From Adineta vaga (lineage: Eukaryota > Rotifera): a DNA stretch of 64,000 nucleotides. The position numbers were made by a program, and so were the translations under genes. This document shows positions 23,225 to 36,541 of the stretch, piece by piece (positions within the stretch are counted from its first letter, which is position 1; the number at the start of each line of letters is the position of its first letter). The notes under the pieces are model-generated. The model did not search any database and was not told the DNA's origin. It saw only the letters and a list, made by a program, of their open reading frames with translations. The stretch lies in assembly GCA_021613535.1 (NCBI GenBank), contig CP075492.1:248001-312000 (forward strand), in the 5' to 3' direction.

Positions 23225-25203
23225 ATCAATGAAATTAGAAAACATTTTTTACTAAAATGATCAGCATGAAAAACTCTACAAAGTTGAAAAGACGAAATTA
23301 GTTTCCGACACTTTTATGTTTTTTAGTTAATCATCAGCAAAAAGGTATAAGTATACCATCAAAGTCTGAAACTTGCCTTATTTCTATAGCCCATTCTTAT
23401 TTTATGAACGGCTAGTCATATTTATATGTCCCATTTTTCACGGGCTTTTATTTGGTATAAAATTCATCATATCTCCTATTCGGGATTATATGGTTACCCC
23501 CTTGAAAAATATTCTTTCCGACCCTGTAGTGTAGGAGACGGAGCAGATTGATGATCATCATTTGAATCAGAAGAAGAATCAAGATCAATATTATTATGAA
23601 TATTTGCAGCAGGAGATATATTCATGTTCGATAAATTTTACATTTAACAAGTAATAAAAGAAACAATCTATATGATTTTCTACATTTGAAATATAATTGG
23701 TTTATTTACTTCTGAATTTTCGTTGACGAACATGGACGAGAAGGTATAGCTATATTGTCATTGCTACTTACGACATCTTTTTTTGTTTCTTATTGTATAT
23801 ATATCAACACGCGATTATACAGATCACATCAGTTCGACTTAAAACTGAACCGAACCGAAACGCACCCATCTCTGGTAAGAATGTGCGATTATATGTGTTT
23901 ATTTTTATGGAACATTTAAACACCTAGCTTTCATATTCAAGCACTCTCAACTGATCGATTTTTCTTATCACATCGATAAGCTAATGTGAATAATTTAGTC
24001 TTTTTATAAATCGACTTTGTCAACCTACTGGCAACTTCAAATAGAACATCAGGTTAGAAATCACGTATCGAAGGGTACCTATTTTTTGGTGAACATAGAG
24101 GCAAACTAATCAATACAAGTCAGTAGCATCGGATAATGAAATATTGCAACAAAATTCGTTGATGCTTATATAAATTCAAATAAACTAGTAATTCTACTTC
24201 AAGAAACAACTACACTTAGAAGGACATATTATTTCATCTACACTCTTGAGTTCACATTGACCGTCAATTTAGAAGTCGAATAAAGTTTCATAGTAACTCA
24301 AAGCCGATTCGACATTGATGGTTCATGGGAGGGGCAAGTCGTTCGTCGACCTCTCTTTGGTCGACCACTTACGGCTAGCCACTCCAATCCATACCATATT
24401 TCTTCTATTGCTAGTTTCAATAATACTATCTCTCATATCTGATAGATTAACGATCAGCTGCTCTTTTTTTCTTACGTTCTTAATGGCGATTTTTTAATTG
24501 ATGATTTGTGTAAATTATTTATAAGATGAATTGAAAATGAAGCATAAATATCCTGTTCAATTTAACTAACAGCAGTCTAAAGCATTGTGTCGATGTGAAC
24601 GTTAATGCTAGACGTTGACATAACAATCTACAGTACCTTGCACAGTGATTTGGAAAGCCTTCGAAATTTTTCAATGAAAAATTTTCAATAGAGCGACCAC
24701 TCACGGCTAGTCGCTCCAGCCTCAATCTCTACTTTTATTCTAATTCCAAAATGGACGAGAGTTTTCAAACAACGCTATCCTGGTTCGAATAATAGGAATC
24801 GATCGCGAAGATAGATGAGCTGTTTTAACTTATCCACCCTAAAAATAAACTTTGTTGTACTCACATCAGTATAATGCTGCAAAAACATATGCATTTTGTA
24901 ACAGCAGTCACCGATTAGAAAGTACGACGGGCATTTTGATTTATTTACATCTTTTACAAAGCGTTATGCAAACCTTATGGAATTCTACGTAAACATCTCT
25001 TTTATTATTTTACATGGATTATAATTAAACTGAATTAATTGTCTGCTAATGTAGTTTCTCTAAAAACTTGACTTATCTATACAGTTTGACAGTAGGTATT
25101 TACGTATTAATGTTGCCTCCAAGTACACTTCCGTTTAATTAAGTTCAAAAATCGAAATACTGAATCACTTCTAGTGAATTGCAGTGATGTAACATCCTCA
25201 TTC

Positions 25204-25384
25204 TAGCGGCGTAACCCGGTTTTCAGTCTGGAGGGGGCTCAGCCCCATACATTATTTGAGACTGATCGAAGATAGGGTAACTTTCATCTATTTTGTAATC
25301 ACACATGGTGCTTGCCTTATCTTTATTAATATATTTCTGGAGGGGGCTCAGCCCACCCCAGCCCACCCGGTGGTTACGCCACTA
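25204..25384. mobile_element. hAT-like MITE with perfect 8-bp target duplication
   Basis: 181 bp with ends TAGCGGCGTAACC / GGTTACGCCACTA and duplication CCTCATTC at 25196-25203 and 25385-25392. Internal direct copies of CTGGAGGGGGCTCAGCCC lie near each end. No coding capacity. Confidence 0.8.
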
Positions 25385-25630
25385 CCTCATTCTCAAAATT
25401 TTTTCAAAAAAATAACTTCAGATTCGAGTTGCTCGACCCCGAAAACCCTTGCGTCAATCACTTCCGGATACGTTTTCATTGATTTACGGAATGCTGTTTT
25501 TTGATTGGTTAGGATAGACAGACAAACTTTTTACATTTGCAGCCCAGGATTTGATCGCGATATAACCCTTTCTTTCAGAAAAGGTAATAAATCCACAGTA
25601 CAATTTCTACTCTTATTTATGCATTGCTGA

Positions 25631-26246
25631 AGCACCCCCAAGAGTTAAGCACAAATGAAGAACTACAAGTAATTGTGACAAGATTAGTAAATATTCCATG
25701 GTGGAGAATAAGTACTTATAAAATAATTATGAAATACAGGTAAAGGAAACATTGTTTTACCTTCAATATAATTAGTATTATTCATGTTTGGTAACGAAAG
25801 ATTTATCAGTGTGAATCCAGAAAGGATCTTTCTAAAGAAATAAAGTAGTTTCTGTAAGATACTGATTAATCCATTTCCGCTTGAAAAAAATACCATGTTT
25901 TCCATTGCGTTTTTCTCCTCGCAAAAAGCTCTCCTCATACATTTAATATTTTATCTTTCTTGCGTGTTCTTGTCACAATTAATAAGTTATTTATCCAATA
26001 TACGAAGTACTAACATGGTATTAGCAAATCTCCAGCAATATGTTGATGGTACTCCTTCAATAATACTTGTTTTTGTAAATATGAAAGATAGTTTCACTTA
26101 TAAAAATTAGATTAACAATCATAATGATATTAAACCATAAGGCATTCTGTTAAAACTAAGACATAATCCTATCAATTTCTCTAATAATTGATCTAAGAAA
26201 AAAAACCTCCACTTATTCTTTTGTTGTGCTTCACTTGAGGGTGCTC
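25631..26246. repeat. Possible inverted-repeat element in unit e intron
   Basis: An AGCACCCCCAAGAG end near 25631 is mirrored by CTTGAGGGTGCT near 26235, with further matching GAAGCAC / GTGCTTC sequence. The interior is AT-rich with two short opposite-strand frames lacking known domains. No clear target duplication. Confidence 0.4.
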
Positions 26247-26370
26247 ATCATTCTTTGCGCTCATTGTTCGATTTCCCCCAAAAATCATCTGCTTTGACAA
26301 AACAGCTGTTAGAGTAACCATACATCAGCTGTACCCCGTCATCTGAGCATTTATATACCGATCCACTTAC

Positions 26371-28863
26371 CAATACTGCAAAGTGATCGAAGATATTTTA
26401 CAACATGGCCCATGTTACATTTGTTGATAAAAGTGAAGAAATGAAAAAGCAAACTTGGAACAGTGTGCATATATGTTATTTGTTTGTTGGATAATACTTT
26501 CGATAGATAATCAAAATCAATAGTTCCTTGTGGATGAAGCATAACTAACGAAGCACCCTTTGATAAAATACCAAGTATCTCTTGAACATGAATATCGAAT
26601 GAACATCGTGCCATTTGTATTGCAGTGTCATATTCGTTGAATGAATTTATGAAAGTCAAAGAATGCATACATTCATCGAAATTTCTATGACGAATTTGGG
26701 CCTATAAAGGAAAAGAGAAAGATTAATTCAACAACAAGAAACAGGCAATAAGCAATAACGAACCGCTTTCGGTACTCCAGTTGAGCCACTTGTAAAAATG
26801 ATGTAAGCAATATTTTTTGGTGTTACTACAATGTTTGACAATTGATCACAGCCAATATTATTTTGATTGTCATTATTAGTTAATATTAAATCAACATTCA
26901 CCACGATTGTTTCATTATGTATCATAGTCTTTGTTAACCAATGAGCAATAACAAGATGACTTTGAGTCTGCTCGACAAGTGTATGCAGACGATATGAAGG
27001 GTCTCGAGGTGATAATGGACAATATACACCACCTACCATTTCTATTGCCATTATACCAATTACCTAGAATGAACAACAATTTCTCCTAAATTCTAAGAGA
27101 CACTCTTCTCATTCATCAACTTACCATTGATATACTTCTCTCCACACATTGACAAATAATATCACCAACATTTACACGATATTCATTCAATAGAGTCAAA
27201 GACAATACTTGAACATAATACAACAGTTCACAATATGTCAACGACTGTTCATCTAGTTCCACAGCTAACTTTTGTGAATAGATCATCGCTTTAGAAACAA
27301 ACTCATGATGAATGCATTTGACAGATGGAAATGATATTTGTGTATTATTCATTGATCGTACAAGTAATTGTTCAGTTGGTAGTGTTAATGATAATTCATA
27401 CAGTGGTTTCTTCGATTGACTATCAATAATAGATGCACATAGATCATACAACAGTGAATGAAATTGTTGTGAAATCTTGTTCATAGTTTCCACGTGAAAC
27501 AAATCTAATGATGCATCGATTGTACATGAAAGTTCATTAGGATCCAAAGTATGATGAAAAGTGAGAATAAAATCAAATTTACTCATCACTTCATCTTCAC
27601 TAATCTCAATCGAATATGGTGCTAAAATAAGTTCACTATCACCAAGATTTACTTTGTCTTGATCGTCATTTGTCATCGATGTTATAAACTGGAATGATGT
27701 ATCAAGAAATGCAGGACTTGATAGATGAGGATGTTGTGCAAGAATACGTTGAAGTGGAAAATATGAATATTTCATACTATTTGTCATCAAGACTCGCATT
27801 TGTTGAGTGAATTGATGAAACGAAGAATGAGGATCAAATTGACATCGAAGAGGAATAGCATTGACAAACATTCCAATTAGAGATCTAAGTTCATCTCGAT
27901 AACGTCCATCTGTATTCATTCCAATGCATAGATCTTGTTCTCCATTGGTTAATTTGAATAAGAAGATGAAATAAGTCATGAGTGACAAATATTCAAGTGA
28001 CATGTTATTTGTCGATGCATATGTAAGAAAGTATTGTGAAAGATCTTGTCCAAAATCAAACGAAATAGATGTTCCACGACCAGTTCGATGTTCATTTGCA
28101 AGACGATATCGATCATATGGTAATGAAAGAGATTGATCAAGTTTACAGTCATGGAGAGTATCAAGCCAAAACATTTCTGCACCAGTCATTGACATTCCTC
28201 GTTCGATAGCAGCATCTACATAGAAGAACAACGATGAATGACATATGAGAAAGAAAAAGTGCGATGTTGAAGATGTATACTTACAATCAAGATATCGAAT
28301 ATTCATTTCATCATCATTGTTGTTGTTATTGCTAAGTAATTCACCTGTTGTATATACTTGATTAAGATCATGAAGAAAGATATGCATTGATGGAAAATCA
28401 AATGCTTCATGATGAAAATTGAAGATGATTATATCTTTATGATGAAGTAGATGATCGGAAGAGATGTGTTTGTAATAGACAAGATGACATCGAAAGACAA
28501 GACCTTGAGTAAGATTGAAGAGTTGAGGATTTCGTTTTTCTTCATGTATGATATTGTTGAGTTGTTGTTGTGTTTCATAAGTACTCTCAATAAATGTAAA
28601 TAATGTCTTTTGATCTGTGGTAATGTCTATGATTCGTTGCATCAATATATTTTTATCTTTGTCGAAAATGAATGCTGTATGAAGTGCAAGATGTTTGCTG
28701 ATAGTGAGATCGAGTGCATGTTGAAGTTGTTTGACTGATATAGTATTGTTTGTAGAAAGGTGATAAACGAAAGGCATGTTGTAGATTGCTACTTGTGGGT
28801 TTTGAGGATCGAATCTCAATTGTTCGTCGAGCCAAATGCGAGCTTGTGCATATGATGCTGGTG
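26371..28863 (-). CDS. NRPS unit e: C2 and first half of the adenylation domain (A1-A4)
   Basis: Exons 28863-28285, 28215-27125, 27063-26764 and 26701-26371. C2 active site is HHEAFDF (Glu after the His pair, shared only with unit d), then IGMFVNAIPLR and PLQRIL. A1 is LTYCEL, A2 GGVYCPLSPRDP, A3 TSGSTGVPKA and A4 FDIHVQE with MHTVPS. The A2-A3 exon is the same as in units a and b, and the A4 exon matches unit b up to about its last 20 codons. The A4 exon ends at a GTAAGT donor leading into the 7.1-kb intron. Splicing to 19260 restores the S-I-G-E-P-F junction in phase 1. Confidence 0.88.
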
Positions 28864-29761
28864 CTATAGCAATTGTATTCTATTCGTGTAGGGATAGAAA
28901 CACCAATGATGTAGAGGTGCTGAGGACGCACTCTCCCGAGTGATAGTTTCATAGGGTGTCTCTCTCTCTTTTACAAGTACGTTCAGTATTCATGCGAGTG
29001 GTAGCTAAGTACTCTCTTCAAAGATGAGCTATGGATAAAAAATAAAAATATATGAGTGGCCTAAATCACTCCACAGTTATATCAGAAGTGCCTGTAAAGT
29101 ATTTTTAAATACTTGAAATATTTAATACGATTATCCTTTAGAACTCTAATTGAAGTACAGAGTGAATTCGACGTTAAGTAGCGATCCAGTAAGTTTCAGC
29201 TTTTATATAGAAAATACTTCACCATGTCTCTCTTTCGATATATATGTTTACACTAATCCCTTCGTTTTCTTTAACAAAGAAAGTAAATGAACTACATATA
29301 CTATAGGTAGAAGCAGAAGCAAATAAAATATATTCTCTATGAGAAACTAAAACAAACTAGATTTTGTCTTTCGAACACTCACAAATGAATCAAACAAGTG
29401 TCAACTATATATCTTTCATAGCTGCGATGGCTAAGTGCTTATGTTGTTTAAGATAAATTGAAACTATATTCTGTGCAAACGTCAGTGGCATCATTCATAG
29501 AATAAATTTCAAGAAATCGGGAACGAAATACTTCTCATAATTCTTACACTAGGGTATGGCCTACAATGTTAGTCACGATTTTAGAGAGGAGGAGTGCAAA
29601 TATCACTGTCTATAAAGAGAGAAAAGCTGTAGAGAGCAGTTTGATATGTAAATCATAACAATTATAGTTGTCATCTACACAAGACACGTCTATGAAAGAT
29701 TATTCGTAATATGGATCATCAACAACAATAAAATTTTAATCAGAACAAGACAGAAACCTAC
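28864..29761 (-). other. 0.9-kb spacer between unit d C1 and unit e C2
   Basis: Phase-1 GTAGGT donor on the right and CTATAG acceptor on the left. Near-identical to 58613-59508 between units a and b, and more distantly homologous to the 1.5-kb and longer spacers. No open frame, RNA gene or transposon end recognised. Confidence 0.7.
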
Positions 29762-31270
29762 CTTCACTTGTGATATTTGATTGTCGATCAAATATAACAT
29801 CATCGATTTCCTTAGCTTCCTTCGCCAATATAAGATCAAGTTTCGATACAGCTGTCCCACACATGTTCACTTCATCCACTATTCCATTCGATACAAACAA
29901 TTGTTCAATACAATACGAAAATCGTTCACCTATATCTGTAACAGTTCCATCATCAAATAAATCATGAGAACATATAAAATACAATGATAATCTATTGTTT
30001 TGTAATGTTGGATCATAAACAAATGTTAACATGAAATCAAATTGAGCCATTTCATCTGATTGTTCTAATGATCCTTGTTCTAGTTTTGTATCATTCATCG
30101 ACAAGGAACTCTCACTTTCAGATAAAGTGATAAAATCGAACATTATTTCCAAAAAGTTAAGATTCGATTGGTTGGCATGAAAGTCATTAAGAATATGTTG
30201 AAGTGGATAATGAGAATGTTTAAGTATTGATAAACACATTTCTCTTACAGAATGAACAACTTCATCAAATGACCAATCTCCATTGAGTTGAATACGATAT
30301 GGTAATGTTGCTACAAACATTCCTATCATATTATACAATTCAGATCGATATCGATTGGCATTTATACTACCAACACATAAATCAGTTTGATTGTGAGATA
30401 ATTTAAATAGAAATACATAAAATATCGATAGTCCAAGTTGAAAAAATGTAAGATGATGTGATGATGCATAGTTTAGAAATGATGTACATGTAACATCATT
30501 TAGTATTATTTGAGTTGTAGCACCTAAGCCAGATCGATGATGAATTGATGAACGAGATCGATCATATGGTAATGATAATGAATGTTGAAGATCACATCCT
30601 TGAAGTTGAGAATACCAAAACTCACGAGATAAGGACATATCCATGACATGTTCATGAACAGAATAATCAACATATTGAAATGAATTGTCATCTAGAGATA
30701 GCGAACTATGATCTTGATAAGCAAGAGAAAGATCACGAATAAAGATTGATGTTGATGCACCATCAAAGAAAGCATGATGAACAGTAAATAATATTAAATC
30801 ATCTCTATTCAACATATCATCTTCTTCATTTGAACTGTGTGTGTGAGAACGAAGAATATGACAATTAATGACATGTCCTTTTGATAAATCAAATAAATCA
30901 CATTTATTCAAGATTCTCTTCACAATTTCATTCATATCGCCATCTTCTCTGGAAACATTCACTATTGAAAAACCAAATGTTTCACTATTATTGCTTAAAG
31001 TATTCATATCTCGACAATCTTGTACAATAATACCATTTTGATCAAGATAAAGTGCTGTTCTCAGAATCTGATGTTTTCTAATGATACATTGATATGCATG
31101 ATATAATCGTGAAATTGATATATGATGGTCATTTATCGATGATAGACGATATATTAATGGAATAACATACATATTTGTATTGTTATCTGTCGAAGAAGAA
31201 GAAGAAGAAGAAGAAGAAAATCGAATATTTTCATCTAAGAAAATGCGTTCTTGAGCAAAGGATGCTTTCG
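29762..31270 (-). CDS. NRPS unit d, terminal condensation domain (type C1), one exon
   Basis: 1509 bp with nine-Ser run, HHAFFDG active site, RSGLG, IGMFVATLPYR and YPLQHIL. Between about 29995 and 30105 it carries the native C1 version (KLEQGSLEQSDEMAQFD) instead of the C3-like tract seen in units e and g. Joined to the T domain by a 56-bp intron (31271-31326); ends in a phase-1 donor toward unit e C2. Confidence 0.88.
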
Positions 31271-31326
31271 CTAAAGTGAGAAATAGAATGTGGTTATTAG
31301 AGTATTTTTGAGATTATATTTGTTAC

Positions 31327-34300
31327 CTGTAAGGATATTTAATGAATGCCAAGAATGATCATCTTTACTCAATTCGGTATTGAGAATCTGATGAATAAGT
31401 TTTGCATGATCAATGATAGTTGGATGTTGAAATAGATCAGTAATAGCAATGGAATTTATTTCTAATCGAAATTCTACTTTATAGTGATGTAGAAGTTGCA
31501 TAATAATTAATGAATGGCCACCAATAGAGAATATGTTTGTATTAGTAGAGATTTGTTTTTGTTTCAATAGATCACACCATATATGATGAATAATAGATTC
31601 AATTTTATTTGTTGGTTCTACTAAATCGTTAGTATTGTTGAGTTTAGTTGAAGAGAGAACAAGGGAATCAGGTGAGGGCAATCGTTTTCGATCAATTTTT
31701 CCATTTGGATTGAGAGGTAATTTATCAAGAATAATGAAATAAGATGGAATCATATGCGGTGGAAGATGTGATTGACAATATTCATGTAATTCTTTTTCAC
31801 TAACGACTGAACTTTGAACATAAGCAACTAAATGATCTTCACCCCATTTCACCACAACACAAGTAGATATCGATGTAATACTAAGTAGGCATCGTTCAAT
31901 TTCACCAAGTTCAATCCTTTGTCCATGTAGTTTGACTTGGAAATCTTTCCTTCCTTGATAGTTTAAGTTACCGTTGAAATCCATTTTAACCATATCACCT
32001 GTACGATAATTAATATCGCCATCGATTTCGATAAGTGCTTGTGCTGTCAGATCATCACGGTCAAGATAACCAGCAAAGATACCAACTCCGCGAATTATAA
32101 CTTCACCTTCTTGGCCAGTTAATATAGGTTGACCAAAGCAGTCGATAACTGTGAAATTGTAGTTGGGCAACGGCCTGCCAAGAGGAATGTTTTCGATATC
32201 TGTTCCTAAGTCAATTCGATGGAATAAAGATTGTAGGGTTGTCTCAGCTGGACCACATAAATTCCACAGCGCATACTGCTGGGCAATATTAATATCTATT
32301 AACTTGACCAGATTGATCGAACAACGTTCACCTAATATATGAAAAAAAAATACGATGACTATCAATCGAAACACTAATACAATTACCCCCTGTGCACAAT
32401 GATCGCAAATATTTAGTAGCATAAGATTTTTTACTCCTTGCGATAAAATTGAAAAGATATTGAAGTAACGTCGGCACAGTATATAAAAAAGTAATTTCTT
32501 TTCTTTCCATCGTCGTGGACAGATATTCGAAATCTAGATTTCCTCTCGGATGTAACATCACTAGAGTTGCTCCAATCACCAAACTTCCAAGTATTTCCTG
32601 AAGATGAATATCGAATGAACATCGTGCAATTTGAATAATAGTATCGTTTCTGTTGAATAAATCAATATGTACTAAAGAATGTACAGATTGAGTAAAATTT
32701 CTGTGCCAAACTTGAGCCTACGTATACCAAAAATATTTACTATACTTCATAGTAATTCTTACGCTATCACTCACTGCTTTCGGTAATCCAGTTGATCCAC
32801 TAGTATAAATGATGTATGCGACACTATTCGCTGCTATAAAAACACTGGACAAGCCATTTAAATAAACATCAATATTTCCACCCCCATAAGCAACTACTAC
32901 ATTCTCAATACTACATAGAATAATATTACAATCGAAAAAGTTTGCTGTTAAGTAATGAGCAAAAACAAGATGACTGTGAGTTTGTTCTACGAGTGCATGT
33001 AGACGATGTGGTGGATCTCGTGGAGATAACGGGCAATATACACCACCTGCCATTAGAATTCCCATTATACCAATTACCTAAAACACGAGAAACTTCCTAA
33101 TTATAAACATCACAAAATTATCCAACGCAACCTACCATTGATATACTTCTCTCCACACATTGACAAATAATATCACCAACATTTACACGATATTCATTCA
33201 ATAGAGTCAAAGACAATACTTGAACATAATATAACAGTTCACAATATGTCAACGACTGTTCATCTAATTCTACAGCTAACTTTTGTGAATAGATCATCGC
33301 TTTAGAAACAAACTCATGATGAATGCATTTGACAGATGGAAATGATATTTGTGTATTATTCATTGATTGTACAAGTAATTGTTCAGTTGGTAGTGTTAAT
33401 GATAATTCATACAGTGGTTTCTTCGATTGACTATCAATAATAGATGCACATAGATCATACAACAGTGAATGAAATTGTTGTGAAATCTTGTTCATAGTTT
33501 CCACGTGAAACAAATCTAATGATGCATCGATTGTACATGAAAGTTCATTAGGATCCAAAGTATGATGAAAAGTGAGAATAAAATCAAATTTACTCATCAC
33601 TTCATCTTCACTAATCTCAATCGAATATGGTGCTAAAATAAGTTCACTATCACCAAGATTTACTTTGTCTTGATCGTCATTTGTCATCGATGTTATAAAC
33701 TGGAATGATGTATCAAGAAATGCAGGACTTGATAGATGAGGATGTTGTGCAAGAATACGTTGAAGTGGAAAATATGAATATTTCATACTATTTGTCATCA
33801 AGACTCGCATTTGTTGAGTGAATTGATGAAACGAAGAATGAGGATCAAATTGACATCGAAGAGGAATAGCATTGACAAACATTCCAATTAGAGATCTAAA
33901 TTCATCTCGATAACGTCCATCTGTATTCATTCCAATGCATAGATCTTGTTCTCCATTGGTTAATTTGAATAAGAAGATGAAATAAGTCATGAGTGACAAA
34001 TATTCAAGTGACATGTTATTTGTCGATGCATATGTAAGAAAGTATTGTGAAAGATCTTGTCCAAAATCAAACGAAATAGATGTTCCACGACCAGTTCGAT
34101 GTTCATTTGCAAGACGATATCGATCATATGGTAATGAAAGAGATTGATCAAGTTTACAGTCATGGAGAGTATCAAGCCAAAACATTTCTGCACCAGTCAT
34201 TGACATTCCTCGTTCGATAGCAGCATCTACATAGAAGAACAACGATGAATGACATATGAGAAAGAAAAAGTGCGATGTTGAAGATGTATACTTACAATCA

Positions 34301-34874
34301 AGATATCGAATATTCATTTCATCATCATTGTTGTTGTTATTGCTAAGTAATTCACCTGTTGTATATACTTGATTAAGATCATGAAGAAAGATATGCATTG
34401 ATGGAAAATCAAATGCTTCATGATGAAAATTGAAGATGATTATATCTTTATGATGAAGTAGATGATCGGAAGAGATGTGTTTGTAATAGACAAGATGACA
34501 TCGAAAGACAAGACCTTGAGTAAGATTGAAGAGTTGAGGATTTCGTTTTTCTTCATGTATGATATTGTTGAGTTGTTGTTGTGTTTCATAAGTACTCTCA
34601 ATAAATGTAAATAATGTCTTTTGATCTGTGGTAATGTCTATGATTCGTTGCATCAATATATTTTTATCTTTGTCGAAAATGAATGCTGTATGAAGTGCAA
34701 GATGTTTGCTGATAGTGAGATCGAGTGCATGTTGAAGTTGTTTGACTGATATAGTATTGTTTGTAGAAAGGTGATAAACGAAAGGCATGTTGTAGATTGC
34801 TACTTGTGGGTTTTGAGGATCGAATCTCAATTGTTCGTCGAGCCAAATGCGAGCTTGTGCATATGATGCTGGTG
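31327..34874 (-). CDS. NRPS unit d: C2 - adenylation - thiolation
   Basis: Exons 34874-34296, 34226-33136, 33077-32775, 32717-32387 and 32331-31327. C2 has HHEAFDF. The A2-A3 exon is the most divergent of the set (one codon longer; GILMAGGVYC, TSGSTGLPKA). A4 is FDIHLQE with LYTVPT. A5 reads NLCGPAE, replacing the near-invariant Tyr by Cys. A6 is GEVIIRG, A7 NYRTGD, then the common A8-A10 and a type X T domain with GGHSLII. Manual pocket code D-I-Q-Y-C-G-L-L-Q-K. The A6-A7 block is shared with unit g up to about 32068. A4-A5 intron 55 bp. Confidence 0.88.
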
Positions 34875-36472
34875 CTATAGCAATTGTATTCTATTCGTGT
34901 AGGGATAGAAACACCGATGATGTGAAGGACAGGATGTAAGATTCTGTCTAGTGATATTTTTGTATAAACTGTCTTTCTCTTTTAGGATTAGACTCGATAT
35001 TCGTGTAAGTGGATGGTAACTGCTTTCTTCAAGAATAAGTTTTGGAAAAGAGTTGAACAATATATCTGATGTGAAATGAGGCTAAATTGTGTAGTAAGTG
35101 ATAGATCGTTTTTTTTGGACAGCTCTCAACGTAAGTTTGGAAGTGACTATAGATGTGCTCGAACAAGAGAGAAGCAGATCGCGAAGAGTGTGATTTATTG
35201 ATTTCAAAGAAGTGAAGAAGATTATTATTAGAATACCACCATATCGATTTGATGCATTGTGTGTTGGGTCAGTGAAATTTATTCGTCGTTGTTCATTTAG
35301 CTGACGAATTTGTTTACGTCAGAGAAGGTTTTTACAGTTTTTAGTCGTATAAACATTCTTTGACGATTATCAATGAGGCATTCTTATTATAAGGCTTACT
35401 GGAAACTGATATGTCCTTTTCGTTCTGCATATTCTGATACCTCACGTCCTCTTCCTCGTGCTGATGACGGTGACATCATAAGAGAGCAGCGCACTATTGG
35501 GTGTTTAACACATTGTTAGCTTTTATTTTATTCTGAAAACTCTTGCCCACTAGACGTTAGTATGGCGGACGGAGTTTAATAAGAACTACTGATCTGTACT
35601 AGTTCAGTTAGTTATGGGTTGTCCTATTTTATACTGATGTGATGAAAATGTTCGTAGTTTTTTCAAAGGAGAAAATCGATCGACGGATGTCGAAGTTAAA
35701 TAAGAGGCAACTGAACTGTCTGGAGACCCCGTAGTTCAAAAGGTCAAGCGACTGCCAGACGATAGAAAAATAAATGTGGAAACTTCGGATTTTATCCGAG
35801 AGTTATGTGTACTGCAAAAAGTGTATGGGAGAGATGAACCATTCTAGAATGTCTACGCATCAAAATTACCACCAGAAATTTTTCGATGAGCAAGATTTTT
35901 CATGTTGAGTTATGAAGGAATTTTTGTATTGGAATCTATCCGAATAACGGTCATATGCAACCTCATGAGTCTATAAAAGATACACATCAGCATTTTAGTA
36001 ACAGATCATCAATATCGATAGGTTTGAAGATCAGGTTTTTCTCTTTTGATAGTCCTTCTGACTAGCTACAAAACTAAGGATTTGGGAAACTCCCAAAATA
36101 CAGATTATATGAAACGTATTCAGGCAATTCGGTGTTAAAATACAGTTTTTGCGCATTTTGAGACCTTTTTTAAGCATTTTTCTTTAGTAAACTATGATTT
36201 GACTCAAAACCAATATCAGATTCGGAATCAGCGTTAAAAACTGAGCCGATTCATATAGGTTTTAAATAATTTTGAGAGAAAATGTTTTTTCAAAAAAACC
36301 CTGTATCCCCCCTCAGGGATGGTCTGGTCAAAAATGACAATTTTTTCGATAACTCAGCCATTTCTGGAGAGATCATTTTCATCTTCTTCTCTCGACCGAG
36401 ATATTGATGAGACAATTATGTGCACAAAGTTTCAGCTCAATCGAATGTAGTTGTGAAGAGTTATCGTGTAAA

Positions 36473-36541
36473 CGGACGGAGGGACGGCCGGACGGACACA
36501 CAGACCGATTATAGTAGTGTACTCACTTTTTGAGTACACTA
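36473..36541. repeat. GGAC-rich repeat followed by a 10-bp-arm hairpin
   Basis: A short GGAC/CGGACGG-type repeat (about 36473-36505) precedes the perfect hairpin AGTGTACTCA / TGAGTACACT (about 36515-36541). The preceding 150 bp (GATAACTCAGCC, TTTCAGCTCAATCG) have the look of a transposon terminus, but no family can be named. Confidence 0.4.

Larger units (their letters stand above)
22280..23526. mobile_element. Tc1/mariner-like foldback nested in the hAT-like element
   Basis: Flanked by TA (22278-22279 and 23527-23528), ends CAGGGTCGGAAAG. The arms are nearly identical over about 300 bp once the 244-bp insertion in the left arm is removed. The arms read ...TTCATTGATAAATA to the centre, where a separate TCGGA-rich hairpin sits. 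Confidence 0.75.
21875..23874. mobile_element. 2.0-kb hAT-like element with AACCGAACCGA subterminal repeats
   Basis: Ends CAGAGAT / ATCTCTG with a perfect 8-bp duplication GTAAGAAT at 21867-21874 and 23875-23882. The terminal 150 bp are rich in GAACCGAACCGA motifs in both orientations, typical of subterminal transposase-binding repeats. It contains the TA-flanked foldback at 22280-23526. A short Ser/Asp-rich frame starts on the minus strand near 23625 but shows no transposase domain. Confidence 0.72.
19261..26370 (-). other. Giant 7.1-kb A4-A5 intron of unit e
   Basis: In units a, c, d and f the same intron is 47-57 bp. Here a GTAAGT donor (26370) and a CACAG acceptor (19261) are kept, while the interior is packed with the inverted-repeat and hAT-like elements listed below. 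Short blocks next to the exons and at about 21340-21470 match intron flanks of unit b (about 55785-55960), so the expansion began in a common ancestor. About 23900-25190 and 25400-25620 contain AT-rich sequence in which I recognise nothing except a direct repeat around GACCACTYACGGCTAG near 24363 and 24695. Confidence 0.75.

Noticed and set aside
22505-23255. Cluster of 100-120 codon frames on both strands
   Set aside because: They overlap palindromic TCGGA and GGAGA repeat units, which keep several frames open by chance.
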